Positions 59,803-64,000 of a stretch of DNA of 64,000 bases are shown in pieces. The stretch's first letter is position 1; every line of letters begins with the position of its first letter. A program made the translations under genes and the position numbers. The stretch covers positions 1 through 64,000 of the forward strand of contig CAZZFV010000005.1 in NCBI GenBank assembly GCA_964653855.1, read 5' to 3'. Source of the stretch: RGIG3528 sp964653855. Its GTDB lineage: Bacteria > Bacillota > Clostridia > Lachnospirales > Lachnospiraceae. The notes beneath the pieces were generated by a model. The model did not search any database and was not told the origin of the DNA. It was given only the letters and a program-made list of their open reading frames with translations.

Positions 59803-60654
59803 TCACTCCTTGCGTCCGGTTTCTTTATAAATATCGTCCTTCATTTCACGCGCCTTATCCTTAATGCGATCATTGACACCCTTAGCCGTAATTACTCTTG
59901 CGCAAAGTCTGAGTGCATCGTCATACTTATGAAGCTTTTTTGCAAGCTCGGCAGAGAGATACGTCACAGTGTTTTCGTCCATTCCGCACATAGGGAAATT
60001 TTCTTTCGAAAAAGCTTCCGTAAATCCCGAATATGCGTTTCCGAGAGCCTCAAGTTCTTCATCATGAAGCGACTTTTTTACTTCCTCTATATTCGGTGTG
60101 TCGGCGGGCAAAGTTTCCGCCTTGCCGCGAAGAAGCCATGCGATTTTAAGGCATGTGTATGCCTTTTCGCTTGATTTTGCGTGCTTTACGATCGAGCACA
60201 CAAGTGCAAGCTTGTGACGCGTTATCGCATCGTCATAAGACATAATTTTGTCCGGTTCACTAATTCCCGAAAAAGCCTTTGAGACATTTTCACGCAAAAG
60301 CTTCATCTGAACCGATGAGGGATTTATATTAAAATACTTTGTAAGCACGGAATATCCGCAATTGGGGCATGTGAGCGCATCGTATTTAAGTGTATCGAAT
60401 TGATAGCGTGGGCGCAAATCGTCATCCGAGCCTATAAGCTTTACCTTACCCGTGCGAACGGCTTTTGCCTTGTATTCGCGATCGCATAAAGGGCACTTGT
60501 AAGTTTTATCGAAAATAAAATCTTCTTCTTTTAATTCTGCGGCTTCCGTTTTCTTTTTTTGTTCCTTTTCGGCTTTTGCCTTGTCATCCTCAAAAACCTT
60601 AAGATTTTGAAGTCCGCCCATTCCGACAGATTCGAGTCCGGAAAATAAACCCAT
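59803..60654 (-). CDS. DUF2225 family zinc-ribbon protein
   Basis: The product has 283 residues from the ATG at 60654, with GGAGGAAAG upstream; codons before it are part of the leader. It has the zinc motifs KCPLCDREYKAKAVRTGK (about 50) and CPNCGYSVL (about 93), with DLRPRYQFDTLKYDALTCP between, typical of DUF2225. A helical TPR-like C-terminal region follows (about 120-280). The role is unknown. It is cotranscribed with the DUF6062 gene. Confidence 0.85.
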   Translation of the reverse strand: MGLFSGLESVGMGGLQNLKVFEDDKAKAEKEQKKKTEAAELKEEDFIFDKTYKCPLCDREYKAKAVRTGKVKLIGSDDDLRPRYQFDTLKYDALTCPNCGYSVLTKYFNINPSSVQMKLLRENVSKAFSGISEPDKIMSYDDAITRHKLALVCSIVKHAKSSEKAYTCLKIAWLLRGKAETLPADTPNIEEVKKSLHDEELEALGNAYSGFTEAFSKENFPMCGMDENTVTYLSAELAKKLHKYDDALRLCARVITAKGVNDRIKDKAREMKDDIYKETGRKE

Positions 60655-60817
60655 AATCTTTCCTCCGTTGTTTTCATATGTACTAAGGTACAATTTTAAA
60701 ACTTTGTGCCTTATTTTTCAATGACTTTATAAAAATAACATAGATTTTCCGGGGCTTTTGCCCTAAATTTATACGGCAGCCTGTTACTTGATTTTCTTGC
60801 CGGACACCTATGCGACA

Positions 60818-61957
60818 TTATTCAATCCCATGATCGCGCCTATACTTCGCGAGCAGCAAATCAACCACTCTTCCGTATGACTCGACGCCGTCCTCCTGCT
60901 CGTTTGCCTTCAAATACGTGTCATTCAGTTCGTTTGTGACTTCCGATACGACTTCCGCCTTTTCGAATTGCTTCCAGTATTCCCTGTTTGCGGCGTAGTC
61001 AAGCCAAATTCCGGAGTCGTCGATTTCGGAGAGCACTTCCCTATATAAATCTGCGTCTTTTGCCGAAAGCGCATTTGCCGTATAAGTAAACGCGAGTAAC
61101 GCGCCCGAATAACGTAAATCCGCATTGTCGGAATTTATGCAAACCATATAGGATATAAAATTTGCCTCGTCCTCTCTTATAAACCCGCGCAAATGCGCAA
61201 GCTCATGGCACATCGTCGAACCGATTTCGTAATCGGATATGTCAATGTCGACATTTGCTTCCATCGTCCAGCACGTATAAAGACCTATTATTTGAGTATA
61301 AGACATAAGATGCGACAGCATTACGCACTTTGGTGCCGCATAATGCCCCGAAAACACGGGATAATCTTCCGCAAACTTTATATATGCTTTTTGAGCTTCA
61401 CGTGCGAGTTCATACGGCGAATAAGGTAATTCATACACACCGTTTTCGTCAAATGTTGTAAGTTCCTCTCTGTACTTTGTAACGTCCGCATAAAGCTCCG
61501 AAAGCAAATCCGCAAGTTCTTCCTTTGACGAATCCCTGACTTCCAAATCAAAATACTCGCTCACTGGATATCTGTAATAATTGATTCCGCATCCGAAGCA
61601 ATAAAAAAACCAAATTACACTCCACATACATGCGGCATTCAATAAAAACGTAAAGATAAGAAAAAGTCTTTTTCCCTTTTCCTTAATCATCCTACGAACA
61701 AATCCCGCAACGAGCGCAATCACAAGCACGGGGCAGAGAATAATCATTACTTCCGCAACCGAAAAAGGAAAAATACCAGTGATCGTCGATAAGCACACCG
61801 AAAACGGCTTAAATATATATTTCGCAAAAATTTCTTCCGCAAAATAAGTGCTTTTCTTTGCGATCAGGAGACAAATTTCTCCGATCAATGCAAGCAAAAG
61901 AATCAATGTCCTTTTTCTTAAAATTGCTTTTTTAAACGAATCAAAAAAATACTTCAT
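60818..61957 (-). CDS. DUF3810 family membrane metalloprotease-like protein
   Basis: The product has 379 residues with three N-terminal membrane segments (about 17-35, 60-88 and 98-122), the last followed by CFGCGINYYRYP. The soluble part has MCHELAHLRGFIREDEANF: the zinc motif HELAH is at His251-Glu252 and His255, and Glu264 could be the third ligand. APKCVMLSHLMSY upstream is also typical of DUF3810. It should act at the outer membrane face, substrate unknown. Its start lies 2 nt after the stop of the sensor kinase gene. Confidence 0.85.
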   Translation of the reverse strand: MKYFFDSFKKAILRKRTLILLLALIGEICLLIAKKSTYFAEEIFAKYIFKPFSVCLSTITGIFPFSVAEVMIILCPVLVIALVAGFVRRMIKEKGKRLFLIFTFLLNAACMWSVIWFFYCFGCGINYYRYPVSEYFDLEVRDSSKEELADLLSELYADVTKYREELTTFDENGVYELPYSPYELAREAQKAYIKFAEDYPVFSGHYAAPKCVMLSHLMSYTQIIGLYTCWTMEANVDIDISDYEIGSTMCHELAHLRGFIREDEANFISYMVCINSDNADLRYSGALLAFTYTANALSAKDADLYREVLSEIDDSGIWLDYAANREYWKQFEKAEVVSEVTNELNDTYLKANEQEDGVESYGRVVDLLLAKYRRDHGIE

Positions 61958-61959
61958 TC

Positions 61960-63270
61960 CTATCTGTACATACCTTGATTTTTGTTTGCGTTTTTGGGAA
62001 TTATAACGGTAATCACCGTCCCTACGCCGATTTCGCTTTGAACCGTAATTTTCCCGTCCACTATCGACTTTAAGCGGTTTTTAACGTTTTCCATACCGAT
62101 ATGTTCCTTGCCGTCGTCCGGCTTCTTTGTGGGATCGAAGCCCACTCCGTCATCGGATATGATGATTTCATACGAATTTTGAGTTTCTCGTGTCGCAATC
62201 GTGACCGTGCCCGCACCGTCGGGTTTATTGCATATACCGTGCTTTACGGCATTTTCGACAAGCGGCTGAATCGTGAGTGACGGAATCAAAAAGTCTTTAG
62301 CGTTTATGTCGGTCACAACATTTAATTTGTCACCGAAACGCAATTTTTCAAGCTCGATATATGTTTGAATATGCTCAAGCTCACTCGAAAAAGGAACGGG
62401 CATACGCTTGTTCATCGAATCGATGTTTTTACGCAAATATCTCGAAAAATTGGATGTCGCACGCTTTGCTTCCGCCGGATCCTTTTCGCAAAGAACCGCT
62501 ATCGTCGTGAGCGCATTGTACATAAAATGCGGCTGAATCTGGCTTAACATTATCGATATACGGCTTTCGGCAAGCTCTTTTCTTTGCTTTTCCATTATAA
62601 AGGATTGTTGTGTCTTAATATTGAAAAATACGACATAAAGCGCAATCGACATCGCGGACGCATTAAAAGGATATCCGGTCTTATATTCGATAATTGCGGA
62701 AACGGGGGAAATCACAATAAATATGAATGTTCCGATCCATGCCGCCTTATGAACGTTTTTCCTGTATTTTACGACAAGATAAACGTCGAGTGCGATCGGA
62801 GCAAGGCATACGGCGGTCGTTACCCACCATGCTTTCCCAAGAATATAAGTGTTAAGCTCCTTATCTATCCTGTAATAAAATCCGTACTTCAAATTAAAAA
62901 GCATGCTCGCAACATAAAGAAGCGTGTAGAGATATGTAAGCTGTCTTATGATGCCTTTTGAAGTTTTGGGGATATTCATGTAACACGCAAGATAATTTAT
63001 ATAGATGAGTTGAATAAGACACGAAAACAAAAATGCGACAAATACGCAAATTCTTACGATATAAGGATACCACTCTTCGGCGTCACCTATGCACATTCGC
63101 CCGAGAGTAACACCTATAAGTTCCATAATGACCGCAAAGCACAATATCAAAAAAAGTGAATCGGAACTGTTTTTTTTCTCGGAATAAAAGAAATTGTAAA
63201 CAAAGAGAATAAAAACAAAAGAAATACAGACAAGACCCATTGTTGCAGATACAGCGGCAGATACACTCAT
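61960..63270 (-). CDS. Sensor histidine kinase, LytS/YehU type
   Basis: The product has 436 residues. Seven hydrophobic segments (about 5-28, 38-56, 70-92, 108-125, 147-166, 177-193 and 205-217) form the sensor. The phosphoacceptor is His248 in SQIQPHFMYNAL. The ATPase domain has PSLTIQPLVENAVKHGI, DDGVGFD and GMENVKNRL. No response regulator gene is adjacent in the window, so its partner is elsewhere. GGAGGG precedes the ATG. It is coupled to DUF3810. Confidence 0.92.
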   Translation of the reverse strand: MSVSAAVSATMGLVCISFVFILFVYNFFYSEKKNSSDSLFLILCFAVIMELIGVTLGRMCIGDAEEWYPYIVRICVFVAFLFSCLIQLIYINYLACYMNIPKTSKGIIRQLTYLYTLLYVASMLFNLKYGFYYRIDKELNTYILGKAWWVTTAVCLAPIALDVYLVVKYRKNVHKAAWIGTFIFIVISPVSAIIEYKTGYPFNASAMSIALYVVFFNIKTQQSFIMEKQRKELAESRISIMLSQIQPHFMYNALTTIAVLCEKDPAEAKRATSNFSRYLRKNIDSMNKRMPVPFSSELEHIQTYIELEKLRFGDKLNVVTDINAKDFLIPSLTIQPLVENAVKHGICNKPDGAGTVTIATRETQNSYEIIISDDGVGFDPTKKPDDGKEHIGMENVKNRLKSIVDGKITVQSEIGVGTVITVIIPKNANKNQGMYR

Positions 63271-63300
63271 TTATTCACCCTCCCCACTACAAAACAAAAA

Positions 63301-63371
63301 AGCAGGTGGCGGGAGTCGAACCCGTCTCGTCGGCTTGGGAAGCCAAAGTTTTACCGATAAACTACACCTGC
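63301..63371 (-). tRNA. tRNA-Gly(CCC)
   Basis: Acceptor GCAGGTG/CACCTGC, anticodon stem TTGGC/GCCGA, loop TTCCCAA (anticodon CCC), T-loop GGTTCGACTCC. It is a single tRNA gene 30 nt upstream of the sensor kinase start. Confidence 0.93.
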
Positions 63372-63387
63372 AAGTCTTAACGAAAGA

Positions 63388-63416
63388 ATTTTAACACATT
63401 TAAAATGTAAGCACAA
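63388..63416 (-). promoter_or_regulatory. Promoter of tRNA-Gly(CCC)
   Basis: On the minus strand TTGTGC (63416-63411) and TAAAAT (63393-63388) are 17 bp apart. Confidence 0.55.
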
Positions 63417-63422
63417 TAAGAA

Positions 63423-63470
63423 TCGAAAAAAAATTGCCGTATGCCTATTGTTTTCCGTTGACATACGGCA
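63423..63470 (-). terminator. Intrinsic terminator of the transporter gene at the right edge
   Basis: On the minus strand TGCCGTATG pairs with CATACGGCA around an 18-nt loop, followed by ATTTTTTTT. It begins 4 nt after the stop. Confidence 0.88.
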
Positions 63471-63474
63471 GGAT

Positions 63475-63999
63475 TTATTTTTCGTCCGTTAAAGAAAAAT
63501 TTATAATGTGTCTGTCCAATATAAAGCATACCATTACGAAGACAACAAGCGGTATAACCAAAAACAATGCTCTTATTGAAAAAAGTTCGATAAACCGGCT
63601 TGAAATCAAAAGAGTACAAAATCCAAAGATTCTCATGACAGTCGAAAATAACGATGTAACAGATGATATATTTCCAACCTTTATAATTTCATTATACTTT
63701 GTCTCAACAAAATATGCGGCTATCGATACCGAAAAAACAGGTACTGCGTAGAGAAGCAACCGTATAATCGGCTTATCGGCCATATACATAAGTATCACCG
63801 CCACGATCCCAATTCCCATAACGGGTATGGCGGTTTTCTTAAATATTTTATTTACCGGTACTTTATATGCGACTATCGAGAGAAATTGAAATCCGAGATA
63901 AATAAAAATAAACCAATCGGACTTAATTCCGTACTCGATGAATAAACTCTGCCATAATTGATAATGAATCTGCAAAAAGACCTGAAACAGAGCAAACAA
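63475..63999 (-). CDS. Major-facilitator-type transporter, C-terminal part only
   Basis: The frame is open to the right edge, so the N-terminal part is missing; the Met at 63999 is unlikely to be the true start. The visible 174 residues have about five hydrophobic segments, with WFIFIYLGFQFLSIVAYKVP, IPVMGIGIVAVILMYMAD, a cytosolic loop NEIIKVGNISSVTSLF, and a last segment LFLVIPLVVFVMVCFILD. The YNEIIKVGNISSVTSLFSTVMR stretch resembles the second half of 12-segment MFS permeases. The substrate cannot be inferred. A strong terminator follows. Confidence 0.6.
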   Translation of the reverse strand: MFALFQVFLQIHYQLWQSLFIEYGIKSDWFIFIYLGFQFLSIVAYKVPVNKIFKKTAIPVMGIGIVAVILMYMADKPIIRLLLYAVPVFSVSIAAYFVETKYNEIIKVGNISSVTSLFSTVMRIFGFCTLLISSRFIELFSIRALFLVIPLVVFVMVCFILDRHIINFSLTDEK

Positions 64000-64000
64000 T

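Overview
The window looks like a chromosomal scaffold from an anaerobic, Gram-positive member of the Clostridia, most likely an uncultured Lachnospiraceae-type bacterium. This is inferred from the mix of families: DUF5685, DUF5696, DUF6062, DUF6106 and DUF2225 proteins, a fused SecDF, a long UmuC-like Y-family polymerase, many lipoproteins with Thr/Pro-rich linkers, a CIRCE-controlled groESL, and a (Re)-citrate-synthase-like enzyme. Three N runs (2457-2556, 26000-26009, 50469-50478) show it is a draft or metagenome assembly. I see no rRNA, CRISPR array, transposase, integrase or prophage.

Layout. 1-8.6 kb: a truncated citrate/isopropylmalate-synthase-like gene, a lone membrane protein behind degenerate 27-bp repeats, an amino-acid-type binding lipoprotein, a J-domain/DUF5685 operon, a CarD-like regulator and a six-tRNA operon (Pro-Gly-Arg-His-Gln-Lys). 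7.3-17.5 kb: housekeeping genes on the minus strand (secDF, purE, an M29 aminopeptidase, a C39-like lipoprotein, dCMP deaminase, rlmH, a Y-family polymerase).

17.5-35.4 kb: a long minus-strand carbohydrate locus. It starts with two unusual solute-binding proteins, one with Ig-like C-terminal domains and one membrane-anchored and fused to carbohydrate-binding-like domains. It continues with two pairs of CUT1 permeases. Between the pairs lies a three-gene module: an NHL/TPR membrane protein, a Yip1-family protein and a DUF5696 protein. It ends with a GH30 lipoprotein, a LacI regulator and a GH35 beta-galactosidase. The enzymes fit beta-galactan or arabinogalactan use. No ATPase is encoded in this locus.

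35.7-45.4 kb: a plus-strand operon-like block: an RDD protein, a MsmK/UgpC-type ATPase, two permeases (the first with a large extracellular insertion), a binding lipoprotein, a lipoprotein with an intact staphylococcal-nuclease domain followed by OB-like domains, and a large surface protein with three 100-residue OB-like repeats and both an N-terminal lipobox and a C-terminal sorting-like signal. Convergent to it (45.5-48.6 kb) is an operon of a nucleotidase/guanylate-kinase-like fusion and two tandem NrnA-type DHH phosphoesterases. Together these suggest, as an inference, a locus for capturing and degrading extracellular nucleic acid. This is my best candidate for an undescribed system.

48.8-64 kb: mostly housekeeping genes on the minus strand (amidohydrolase, recO, era, an M16C protease, PilZ, guaB, groEL/groES under a perfect CIRCE, two zinc-binding DUF proteins, a DUF3810 metalloprotease-like protein, a LytS-type sensor kinase, tRNA-Gly, and the end of a major-facilitator-type transporter).
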